DNA of 12,194 bases. Source: UKL13-2 sp043756275. GTDB taxonomy: Bacteria; Pseudomonadota; Gammaproteobacteria; Burkholderiales; Usitatibacteraceae. Position numbers and translations under genes: made by a program. The stretch spans positions 1-12,194 of the forward strand of contig JAYURJ010000137.1 in the NCBI GenBank assembly GCA_043756275.1, given 5' to 3'. A model generated the notes under the pieces. It had not been told where the DNA came from and did no database searches. It saw only the letters and a program-made list of their open reading frames with translations. The number at the start of each line of letters is the position of its first letter. Position 1 is the stretch's first letter. Below are positions 1 through 7,573 of this stretch, one piece after another.

Positions 1-1476
1 CTGTTGTATGCATTACGCGATGCGCCGTTCCAATTCACGTCGGTGCGGGTAGAGACCGAGGACGAGTACGACGCGGCGCTGGCAAACGAACCACCGGATG
101 TTGTCTTGTGCGATTACAACCTGCCACGCTTCAGCTCCGAGCGCGCATTGAAAATTCTTGCGGAACGCGGTCTTGATATCCCGTTTATTGTCGTTTCCCA
201 CCATATCGGCGAAGACGCAGCCGTCGCAGCCATGCAAAACGGAGCCAGCGATTACCTTCTGAAAAGTCGCCTGGGACGATTGTCGAAAGCGATCAATGGC
301 GCAATCGAACGGCGCATTTTCCGCCAGGAAAAAGCCATTGCTGAGAAGGCACTGCAAACCAGCGAAGCCATGAAGCGTGGCATCCTCAATTCCCTCAATA
401 CGCGTATTGCGGTACTGAATGGTCAGGGTGATATCGTCGCGACCAACAAAGTCTGGGACGATTTCAGTGGTGTCAATGCCAGCATGTCAAAAATACCGCC
501 TACCGTCGGGCAGAATTACTTTGCGCTTTTGCAGGCGGCCGCACTCAATGGCGACGAGCTGGCTGAACGCAGCGTCGAAGGCGTGCGTGCCGTTATCCAC
601 CGTGAAGTAGGGTTCGCTTCGATCGAGTATGAGCGCCCGGGTGCCGGGGGCACGCGCTGGTTCGTGGCGCGCGCCATGCCACTGCAATACAGTGCTGACG
701 GCGCTGTGATATCGCATGAAGACATTACCGACCGGATGTTGGCGCATCGCGCATTGGCAGATGCCAACAAGCGGCTTCAGGCGATGTCCAAACGTGTTCT
801 CAGCATTCAGGAGGACGAACGACGCCGTATCTCGCGTGAATTGCACGATGATATCGGCCAATCTGTAACGGCGCTCAAGATTGGCCTGCACAGACTCACG
901 CAACGCATCAGCGACCATGATCGTGCGTTACTGGCTGAATGCCTAAATACGGCGGACAACACCCTTGACAAGTTGCGCGATCTCTCGCATGAGTTGAGGC
1001 CGCCACAACTGGATCAACTTGGGCTTGAAGGCGCGCTGGAGTGGCTGGTTGGACGTCAGCGCAGCACGACCGGATTGGACTTTGTATGCGAGTTCACGGG
1101 ACTCGCCACGCGATTGCCGCCAGAGATTGAAGGTGTCTGTTATCGCATTACCCAGGAGGCACTGAACAACGCGACACGGCACGCCCATGCGAAGCGGATT
1201 CGTATACGCATCGAGTTGAGCGGCCGGTTGCTGACGCTATCGATTCGCGACGACGGCGTAGGTTTCGACGTGGATGCTGCCCGCAGTAAGGCACTGAAGA
1301 CAGGAAGCCTGGGTTTAATCAGCATGGAAGAGCGTGCGCAACTTGCGGGTGGTCGTCTGAAGTTGCGCACCGTGCCCGGCGCGGGTACGACTGTCGTGGC
1401 GACATTTGCAATAGGTGGTGCTGAATTGCCGCCGTCCGCTGCCGCCAGCCAACCAAACCAGGCAGGAGCACCATGA
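1..1476 (+). CDS. REC-PAS-HisKA_3 sensor histidine kinase, 5'-partial
   Basis: This is the C-terminal ~490 residues of a cytoplasmic histidine kinase. The frame is open to the window edge and the usual N-terminal acidic pair of the receiver is missing, so the true start lies upstream; the TTG at position 4 is not a credible start. Numbering from that codon, the receiver remnant has phospho-acceptor D37 (in VVLCDYNLP) and conserved K87. A PAS domain follows at about 125-245, ending in HEDITDR. The dimerisation domain is HisKA_3 type with phospho-histidine H281 in SRELHDDIGQ. The ATPase domain shows the N box (QEALNNA, ~384-390), G1 motif DDGVGF (416-421) and G2 motif GSLGL (434-438). I see no membrane segment. 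Its stop overlaps the start of a NarL/FixJ regulator, the usual partner of HisKA_3 kinases. The N-terminal receiver suggests that it also accepts phosphate from another kinase. Confidence 0.93.
   Translation: MLYALRDAPFQFTSVRVETEDEYDAALANEPPDVVLCDYNLPRFSSERALKILAERGLDIPFIVVSHHIGEDAAVAAMQNGASDYLLKSRLGRLSKAINGAIERRIFRQEKAIAEKALQTSEAMKRGILNSLNTRIAVLNGQGDIVATNKVWDDFSGVNASMSKIPPTVGQNYFALLQAAALNGDELAERSVEGVRAVIHREVGFASIEYERPGAGGTRWFVARAMPLQYSADGAVISHEDITDRMLAHRALADANKRLQAMSKRVLSIQEDERRRISRELHDDIGQSVTALKIGLHRLTQRISDHDRALLAECLNTADNTLDKLRDLSHELRPPQLDQLGLEGALEWLVGRQRSTTGLDFVCEFTGLATRLPPEIEGVCYRITQEALNNATRHAHAKRIRIRIELSGRLLTLSIRDDGVGFDVDAARSKALKTGSLGLISMEERAQLAGGRLKLRTVPGAGTTVVATFAIGGAELPPSAAASQPNQAGAP
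1464..1468 (+). promoter_or_regulatory. Ribosome binding site of the NarL/FixJ regulator
   Basis: AGGAG lies four bases before the ATG at 1473 and ten before a second in-frame ATG at 1479. The first ATG overlaps the kinase stop as ATGA, consistent with translational coupling. The second ATG is a possible alternative start and would shorten the protein by only two residues. Confidence 0.6.
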
Positions 1477-2138
1477 GTATGATTCGCGTCCTGCTCGCCG
1501 ATGACCACGCATTGGTGCTCGCAGGTATTCGTGCACTGATTGTCGAATTAGGCGATACGCAGATTGTCGCCGAGGCCAGCAATGGACGCGAAGCCGTCGC
1601 GCTCGCCAAACAGCTTAAGCCCGATTTGGTGATCATGGATATTTCGATGAGGGAGCTTAACGGCATTGAGGCCACCGCACAAATCCTCGCGGAGGTGCCA
1701 TCGACAAAAGTATTGATTCTCTCGATGCACACGACTGAAGATTTTGTACGACGCGCCATCAAGGCCGGAGCAGCCGGTTATCTGGTGAAGGATTCCGCAC
1801 CCGTTGACCTGAAAATGGCGATAGCAGCAGTGCTGCGCGGGGAAATATACCTGTCACCCCGCGTTTCCAAGCACCTGGTCTCCGGTTTCCTGAGCGGCAA
1901 ACCACACCAGAACGAGTCTTCAATGGAGGCGTTGACACCCCGTCAGCGCGAGATCCTGCAAATGGTCGCCGAGGGAAAGAGCACCAAAGAAATCGCCTAC
2001 CAACTGGATGTCAGCGTAAAAACAGTAGAAACGCACCGCGCTGCATTGATGGAGCGGCTCGATATTCATGACATCGCGGGGCTGGTACTTTATGCCGTCC
2101 GCCACGGCGTGATCAGTGTAGATCGCAGCGAACCATAA
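1473..2138 (+). CDS. NarL/FixJ-family response regulator (REC-LuxR HTH)
   Basis: This 221-residue DNA-binding response regulator is the probable partner of the upstream HisKA_3 kinase. The receiver (about 4-120) has the acidic pair D10-D11, phospho-acceptor D56 (in DLVIMD), switch residue S84 and K106 (in GYLVKD). The LuxR-type helix-turn-helix is at about 153-212, with LTPRQREIL at its start and the recognition region SVKTVETHRAALMERL. Length and domain order are normal for the family. One oddity is that the proline normally following D-x-x-M is arginine (R60), in the loop just after the phosphorylation site. The gene overlaps the kinase stop by four bases, so the two are co-translated. Its target promoters cannot be told from the sequence. 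Confidence 0.95.
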   Translation: MSMIRVLLADDHALVLAGIRALIVELGDTQIVAEASNGREAVALAKQLKPDLVIMDISMRELNGIEATAQILAEVPSTKVLILSMHTTEDFVRRAIKAGAAGYLVKDSAPVDLKMAIAAVLRGEIYLSPRVSKHLVSGFLSGKPHQNESSMEALTPRQREILQMVAEGKSTKEIAYQLDVSVKTVETHRAALMERLDIHDIAGLVLYAVRHGVISVDRSEP

Positions 2139-2199
2139 CCGAACGTCATTGGTTAGTCACGCCCGTGACACCCATGATGAGAAGATGTAACACTGGTGA

Positions 2200-2229
2200 G
2201 GCTCTTCAGCACTTTTGGTGCTGCGAGCC
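2200..2229. terminator. Hairpin in the convergent gap, possible bidirectional transcription end
   Basis: GGCTC (2200-2204) pairs with GAGCC (2225-2229). After a small 2x1 internal loop, CAGCAC (2207-2212) pairs with GTGCTG (2218-2223) around the loop TTTTG. The hairpin sits between the stop of the plus-strand regulator (2138) and that of the minus-strand REC-GGDEF-EAL gene (2290), where a shared terminator is expected. Neither side has a run of T directly after the stem, so it is not a canonical intrinsic terminator. A weaker 5-bp hairpin, GTCAC-GCCC-GTGAC, lies at 2156-2169. Confidence 0.35.
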
Positions 2230-2289
2230 GCGCGCCGGCTAGGGTTACTCACAACTCACAACATTGCTATAGCGAGCGGGTTTTTATAA

Positions 2290-4011
2290 TCAAGCGTGGG
2301 TACCGACCGTCAAAAATTTTGCCCCAAAGACTTCCGCCGACACCGGTTTGCAGAACAAATACCCCTGCATCTCATCGCAGCCAAGCGAGCGCAATATGTG
2401 CGCTTGCCCTTCGGTTTCGACCCCCTCTGCCACGACATTCAATTTAAGTGAGTGGGCGAGGTTGATGATGGTGGTAACTAGTACCAGTCCTGCATGGTTG
2501 GAAGCCATGTCATTTACGAACGAGCGGTCGATCTTCAGTGCGTCCAGCGGCAACTTTGACAGATAACTGAGGGAAGAATACCCGGTGCCAAAATCATCGA
2601 TTGCGATGGCAACGCCCAAGGCGCGAATCGCCTGCAGCGACGCAACGCTATGCTTGACATTCTCCATGATCAGGCTTTCGGTAATCTCCAATTCCAATCC
2701 ACCTGCAGCATGCGCGTTGTTGCCTGTCACTTTCTGAATCTCGGCCACGAAATTGCGATGACGCAGTTGCAACGGCGAAACATTCACGGCAACGCGCACG
2801 GCGGGCAAACCCAGTTGTTGCCAGCGCAAGTAATCTTCGACTGCCTGCTGCAATGCCCAGCGGCCGACGTCATGAATCAATCCGGTCTCCTCCAGAATCG
2901 GGATGAAATCGCCAGGTAGAACCAGACCACTGATGGGATCATTCCAGCGGATCAGCGCCTCCGCGCCAGTCAACTTCCCTGTGGTTAGATTCACTTTTGG
3001 CTGGTAGTGCAGTACGAACTCACGATTGTCGAGAGCCTGACGGAGCTTAGTCTCCAGAGAGTGCTTTCCGGATGTCGCGTCGCTCATTGACTGCAGGTAA
3101 AACGCGTACGGCTCGCCCGTCGTCTTGGCGTTTTTGAGTGCGACCTCGGCGTTCTTGAACAAAGTGACAGCGTCGTTGCCGTCTCGCGGAAAAATCGCCA
3201 GACCGGCTCTGAATGAAATACGAATCGTCGCTTCGTTAATGTGAAACGAATGATCGAGAAAGGCGTGCTGCTTCTCGTCGATGAGGCGGATGGCGTCGTC
3301 TTCGTGCTCTAGTTCAGGTAGTAGCATCGCAAAATGATCGGCACCCACTCTTGCCAACAGTTTGACATCTCCAGCGCTGTGCGTCAGCCAGTCAGCCACT
3401 TTACGAAGGAGCGCATCGCCGGCCTGCCAGCCAAGGCTGTCGTTGATATTCTTGAAACGCGCCAGATCGATGAGGCAAACGACAAGTTTGTGGTCACTGT
3501 TGATGTCCCCGCGCAGATGTGCCGTCACACGGTCCAGAAACAAAGTACGGGCCGCGAGTCCGGTAATGGAGTCGTAGTAGGCCAGATAGTCGAGTTTTTC
3601 CTGCTGCGCCAGATATGCCGCACGACTTGCGTCGCGCGTTCTGGACTCCTGGATCTCACGCTGGATCGCAGGCAGCAGTCTGGCCAGATTGTTTTTCATC
3701 ACATAGTCGTTTGCACCGGCGCGCATTGCCTCTACGGCGATGTCTTCGCCGATAGTTGCCGAGACGATGATGAAGGGCAGGTTTTTATTGTGCTCACGAA
3801 CCAGTTTCAGTGCCGCCAGGCCGCTGAATTTCGGCATTCGGTAATCACTGACGACCAGATCCCATGGCTGTTGTGGCAGCTCGGCAAGCATTTCGGCTGC
3901 GGTCTCGATACGAACCATTACTATCTCAACGCCGAGACGCTGCAGGTGTTGCGATAGCAGGACTGCGTCATCCTCCGAGTCCTCGGCCAACAATATGCGC
4001 AGAGCATTCAT
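2290..4011 (-). CDS. REC-GGDEF(degenerate)-EAL protein, probable cyclic-di-GMP phosphodiesterase
   Basis: This 573-residue soluble protein probably hydrolyses cyclic-di-GMP under control of its receiver. The receiver (1-120) has acidic residues E10, D11 and D14-D15, phospho-acceptor D56 (VVSDYRMP) and K106. The GGDEF domain (~140-305) is recognisable, but the signature is GADHF (223-227), the second metal residue of DxD is lost (D182-L-A), and the RxxD inhibitory site is absent. It is therefore unlikely to make cyclic-di-GMP and may only bind GTP. The EAL domain (~320-570) keeps the expected catalytic and metal-binding residues: E351 (GAEALIRW), N410 (VNVS), E442 (LEITE), D472-D473 (DDFGTG), K493 (LKID), E529 (AEGVET) and Q549. 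The ATG at 4011 has only a weak AGG nine bases upstream and starts 13 bases after the PAS kinase stop. It is the last gene of the kaiC-kaiB-kinase run and the likely receiver for that kinase. Confidence 0.93.
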   Translation of the reverse strand: MNALRILLAEDSEDDAVLLSQHLQRLGVEIVMVRIETAAEMLAELPQQPWDLVVSDYRMPKFSGLAALKLVREHNKNLPFIIVSATIGEDIAVEAMRAGANDYVMKNNLARLLPAIQREIQESRTRDASRAAYLAQQEKLDYLAYYDSITGLAARTLFLDRVTAHLRGDINSDHKLVVCLIDLARFKNINDSLGWQAGDALLRKVADWLTHSAGDVKLLARVGADHFAMLLPELEHEDDAIRLIDEKQHAFLDHSFHINEATIRISFRAGLAIFPRDGNDAVTLFKNAEVALKNAKTTGEPYAFYLQSMSDATSGKHSLETKLRQALDNREFVLHYQPKVNLTTGKLTGAEALIRWNDPISGLVLPGDFIPILEETGLIHDVGRWALQQAVEDYLRWQQLGLPAVRVAVNVSPLQLRHRNFVAEIQKVTGNNAHAAGGLELEITESLIMENVKHSVASLQAIRALGVAIAIDDFGTGYSSLSYLSKLPLDALKIDRSFVNDMASNHAGLVLVTTIINLAHSLKLNVVAEGVETEGQAHILRSLGCDEMQGYLFCKPVSAEVFGAKFLTVGTHA

Positions 4012-4024
4012 GTAACGATGCCTG

Positions 4025-7000
4025 TCATGACGGCAATGTAAAATAAATGGTCGCGCCCTGGTCTACCGCGCCTTCCGCCCAAACTTTCCCGCTGTGGCGC
4101 GTGATGATGCGACGCACTGTTGCCAGCCCGATACCGGTGCCTTTGAATTCACTTTGTGCGTGCAGCCGCTGGAATGGCGCAAACAGCTTGTCGGCGTAGG
4201 CCTCGTCGAACCCGGCACCGTTGTCTCGCACAAAAAATGTTGGCGTTCCATCCTTCAGCGCGCTACCGAACTCAATCTTGGCATCCGTGCGCCTGGCCGT
4301 GAATTTGCGTGCGTTGCCGAACAAGTTATCCAGCACGATACGCAGCAGACCTGCGTCTGCCCTGACCTTGATGCCGGGCGCGACCACGAAATCGATGGTG
4401 CGATCAGGCTCCGCTTGTCGGAGCATCGCAAATACCTGCTGTGCGAGCACAGTCAAATCAACATCTGTTCTATGCAGCTCGCCGCGCGAGATCAGCGACA
4501 GTGCCAATAAATCACCGACTAGTTGATCCATCCTTTTTGCTGCACTCTGTATCCGCATTACGTAACTGCGCCCATGTGCGTCCAGCTTGTCACCATAATC
4601 CACCAGCAGCATGGTGCTGAAGCCGTCAACGTGGCGGATCGGGGCTTTCAAGTCGTGCGAGACGGAATAGTCGAACGCTTCGAGTTCCTGATTCGCCGCT
4701 TGAAGTTCGGCTGTACGTTTATCAACGCGGCGTTCCAGATCGGCATTGAGGCGACGTATCTCATTTTCCGCACGCCTGCTTTCAGTGATGTCTTCGCCGA
4801 TACTGGCTGAGCCAATCACCTCTCCGGTCGCATTGCGCAGTACGGAATTGCTCCAGCGAATCAGGTGGCGTTTACCAGAGCGTGTGAAAATCTCACTTTC
4901 GCGACGCCATGCTTCCGGCGCATCGGCAAGAAGGGCGGCGAAAGCGGGTCTTATGTCGCCTGGTTCGGGTGGCGTGAACGTGTCAAACCAGTTCAGGCCG
5001 ATCACTTCGTCATATCGCCAGCCGGTCAATCGCAGCAGATGGTCATTGCAAAACGTAATCCGCCCCTCGCGGTCAAGCATCACCGACGCCAGCCCCACAT
5101 TTCGCAGCAGGTCGCTAAAGCGGCGCTCGCTTTCGCGCAGCGCCTGATCAACTTCGCGACGCTCGGTAATATCGGTCACGATACCGGCGAGGCGAATTAC
5201 CGTACCGGCGTCGTCCCGGACGGGAAAACCCCGCACCCGCACCCAGCGGATTTCTCCATCAGGCCGGACGATCCGATATTCAATGTCCTGATTTTCGCCT
5301 TTATCCCTGAGCAAGCTATATCCCGCGATGACTCTCACCCGGTCTTCGGCATGAATGAAGTCAAGCCACTTCGCCGGGTTTGAACGCAGGCTCTCGACAG
5401 GCCGCCCCCAGATTTTTTCGAATGCCGGACTGACGTAATGCACTTCGCTCAGATCAGGCGACCGAACCCAAAAAGCATCGCTGATGTTGTCTGCCAACTG
5501 ATGAAATTTCTTTTCGCTCTCACGCAGCGCAATCTCTTTCAGCTTTCGTTCGGTGATGTCCTGACAGGTGCCGACGACAGTCACCGGCTTCTCGGACTTG
5601 TCAAGGCGCACCTGCCACCGCTCTTCCACAAATTTGATGCGCCCATCCGGCATGAGCAAACGATGCTCGATCATTCGGTTGGCGGCGCGGCTGCCTAGTG
5701 AAAGCTCAAATGCTGTCTCAACTTGAACGCGGTCCTCCGGGTGCAACATATCGAGCAAACCCTGATGCGTCGGGGAAAAATTCAGTTCGTCAGTTTCAAA
5801 GATGCGATGGGTCTCGGACGACCAGATAACCGCCATGCTTTCCAGATCTGTCTCCCAACTGCCAATTTTCGCAACCCGCTGCGCCACGACAAGACGAGAT
5901 TGTTGTTGGCGCAATTGTTCAGCCAAATTACGCTGTTGCAGCTCACTCGCCTTCAGGGCATTCTCCGCCAGCTTGCGATCTGTAATATCTTCACCAATGC
6001 TGGCCGTACCGATTGCCGCTCCGGCTTCAGATCGCAGCACCGTATTGTTCCAGTGTATGAGACGCCGTTCGCCGCTGCGGGTGACAATCTCGTTTTCGTG
6101 ATGCCGTGCTGCCGGGACGTCTGCCAGCATTGCCGTATGCACCTCCCGTACCTCGTCGGCGAGGTCACGCGGGATGATCAGATCGACAAATTTCTCGCCA
6201 AGCAATTCTTCGCGCTGCCATCCGGTGAGTCTGAGGAAGAAATCGTTGCAGTAAATGATCCGGCTATGTTGGTCGATCACGATGGAAATCAGGTCGACGT
6301 TACCCATCAGGTCGTTGAAACGCCGATCACTTTCATACAATTCCCCCGACATTTTCTTTCGTTTGGTGATATTTCGCACCATGGTGACCATCAACCAGCC
6401 ATCTTCATGTCGCTGCGCCTGACGGCGCAATTCTATCCACGCTTGCGAGCCGTCCTTGCGGGTACGGAACATTTCCACCGGTTCCGATGGCTCATCGCTG
6501 GCGATGATGCGGTCGTAGACACGTTCGAGATCGGCAAGTGGCACAGACAGCGCGTCTGCCGGCCCGCACGCCATCACTTCCTCACGCGTTTGCTGCAGCA
6601 TCCGGCAGGCAGAATCGTTGACATGGACGAAGCGCATGGTGTCACGGTCAACCAGATAGATGGCATCCGCCGTCGCATTCATCGCGCCGGCAAGGCGCAG
6701 CAGTTCGTTTTCGGCGCGTTTGCGTTCGCTAATGTTCACGTGCATCACGACAACACCAGATGGAGCATCTCCGGCGACCGGGGTCACGGTCATCAGGAAC
6801 CAGCGTTGTTCAGTTGGCGAATGACAGGGGTATTCGAGCAAAAAGCGCGGTGCACTGCCGTCCAGTATCGAACGAATGCCAGCAGCAGCTTGCGAGGCTT
6901 CGTTTGAGCACTGGCCCAGCGCGCGGTCACAAACCGTCAGGTAATTTGCACCGATCCCACTATTTGACTCCAGCAACGCATTCGACGCAGCGAATTGCTG

Positions 7001-7279
7001 CCACGCCAGATTCACGGCAACGATGATGCCTTCGTTGTCGAGTAGCGCGATATGCGCCGGGAGCGCGTTGAGGATGGCGACCTGCTTGTTGGCTTCACTT
7101 TGACGCAAGTGTTCCTGGGCGCGGTGCAGCAGGAACGTCCGACCTTCACGGTCTGCAACGGTATCGACTTCGCCAGCAGTGAGCTCATCCAGACGTCGGC
7201 CGACTCGATGGAGGGCCTCGATCAAGGCGGTCACGTCAGTGCACGTATCAATCGACGTGGGTAGCTGCCCGGAATTCAT
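4025..7279 (-). CDS. Soluble six-PAS sensor histidine kinase of the kai operon
   Basis: This 1084-residue kinase has no membrane segment. A short N-terminal helical region (1-65) precedes six PAS domains, whose ends are marked by ISERKR (183), ITKRKK (304), ITDRKL (432), ITERKL (575), ITERRE (704) and ITESRR (831). A coiled linker (~835-868) leads to the HisKA domain with H875 in YSVSHDLKAP, resembling the bacteriophytochrome group. The ATPase domain has N989 in the N box, G1 motif DNGAGF (1019-1024) and G2 motif GTGIGLA (1047-1053). PAS3 and PAS6 are near-copies of each other. I see no haem, flavin or bilin site I could name. The ATG at 7279 overlaps the kaiB stop as ATGA, so the two are translationally coupled. 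It carries no receiver; the downstream gene supplies one. It fills the place held by SasA or CikA in cyanobacteria, but it has no KaiB-like sensor domain. Confidence 0.94.
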   Translation of the reverse strand: MNSGQLPTSIDTCTDVTALIEALHRVGRRLDELTAGEVDTVADREGRTFLLHRAQEHLRQSEANKQVAILNALPAHIALLDNEGIIVAVNLAWQQFAASNALLESNSGIGANYLTVCDRALGQCSNEASQAAAGIRSILDGSAPRFLLEYPCHSPTEQRWFLMTVTPVAGDAPSGVVVMHVNISERKRAENELLRLAGAMNATADAIYLVDRDTMRFVHVNDSACRMLQQTREEVMACGPADALSVPLADLERVYDRIIASDEPSEPVEMFRTRKDGSQAWIELRRQAQRHEDGWLMVTMVRNITKRKKMSGELYESDRRFNDLMGNVDLISIVIDQHSRIIYCNDFFLRLTGWQREELLGEKFVDLIIPRDLADEVREVHTAMLADVPAARHHENEIVTRSGERRLIHWNNTVLRSEAGAAIGTASIGEDITDRKLAENALKASELQQRNLAEQLRQQQSRLVVAQRVAKIGSWETDLESMAVIWSSETHRIFETDELNFSPTHQGLLDMLHPEDRVQVETAFELSLGSRAANRMIEHRLLMPDGRIKFVEERWQVRLDKSEKPVTVVGTCQDITERKLKEIALRESEKKFHQLADNISDAFWVRSPDLSEVHYVSPAFEKIWGRPVESLRSNPAKWLDFIHAEDRVRVIAGYSLLRDKGENQDIEYRIVRPDGEIRWVRVRGFPVRDDAGTVIRLAGIVTDITERREVDQALRESERRFSDLLRNVGLASVMLDREGRITFCNDHLLRLTGWRYDEVIGLNWFDTFTPPEPGDIRPAFAALLADAPEAWRRESEIFTRSGKRHLIRWSNSVLRNATGEVIGSASIGEDITESRRAENEIRRLNADLERRVDKRTAELQAANQELEAFDYSVSHDLKAPIRHVDGFSTMLLVDYGDKLDAHGRSYVMRIQSAAKRMDQLVGDLLALSLISRGELHRTDVDLTVLAQQVFAMLRQAEPDRTIDFVVAPGIKVRADAGLLRIVLDNLFGNARKFTARRTDAKIEFGSALKDGTPTFFVRDNGAGFDEAYADKLFAPFQRLHAQSEFKGTGIGLATVRRIITRHSGKVWAEGAVDQGATIYFTLPS

Positions 7280-7566
7280 GCAACTCTGGCTTCCAGTCCC
7301 AACGCCTCCAGTACGATCATTGTCTGGCTCAGCGTACCAACGATTTTGCGAGCGGGTGTCGGCGTCACCCTGACCAGGGTCGGTGTCATGAAAATGCCGT
7401 CAGCCAATGCACGTTTGGGGTGGCGAAACACGTCGATAATTTCGATCTCGTGCCGGTCTGGCAAGTGTGTCCGGCACAGCGCCATAAGATTGAAGCGTGC
7501 CTGCGCCGAGTTCGGCGCGTCGCCGGCAACGTAAAGCTTGAACTTGAAATGGGTGCGTCGATTCAT
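7276..7566 (-). CDS. kaiB: KaiB-type clock protein
   Basis: This 96-residue protein matches KaiB in length and fold signature. It has a thioredoxin-like start (KFKLYVAGD, 8-16, then NS at 19-20), a central strand IEIIDVFRHP (41-50), the MTPTLVRV segment (60-67) with the Thr-Pro-Thr element, and the late VGTLSQ turn (76-81). In cyanobacteria KaiB changes fold and binds KaiC to reset its phosphorylation state. I chose the ATG at 7566 because the family motif begins a few residues later; a longer frame reaching 7605 would overlap kaiC and add 13 unrelated residues. The start has only a weak purine-rich GAGAG element and lies seven bases after the kaiC stop. The stop overlaps the kinase start. 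Gene order here is kaiC then kaiB, the reverse of cyanobacteria. Confidence 0.93.
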   Translation of the reverse strand: MNRRTHFKFKLYVAGDAPNSAQARFNLMALCRTHLPDRHEIEIIDVFRHPKRALADGIFMTPTLVRVTPTPARKIVGTLSQTMIVLEALGLEARVA

Positions 7567-7573
7567 CAGACTC

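Noticed and set aside
2266..2286. GCTATAGC palindrome followed by GGGTTTTT as a terminator for the regulator gene
   Set aside because: The palindrome leaves no loop and the T run is separated from it by a non-paired stretch, so it does not form a proper intrinsic terminator.
5723..6907. A 394-codon open frame on the plus strand inside the PAS kinase gene
   Set aside because: It runs antisense to a gene with clear PAS, HisKA and ATPase motifs. Its translation is rich in His, Arg and Gln and has no recognisable domain, typical of a shadow frame in GC-biased DNA.
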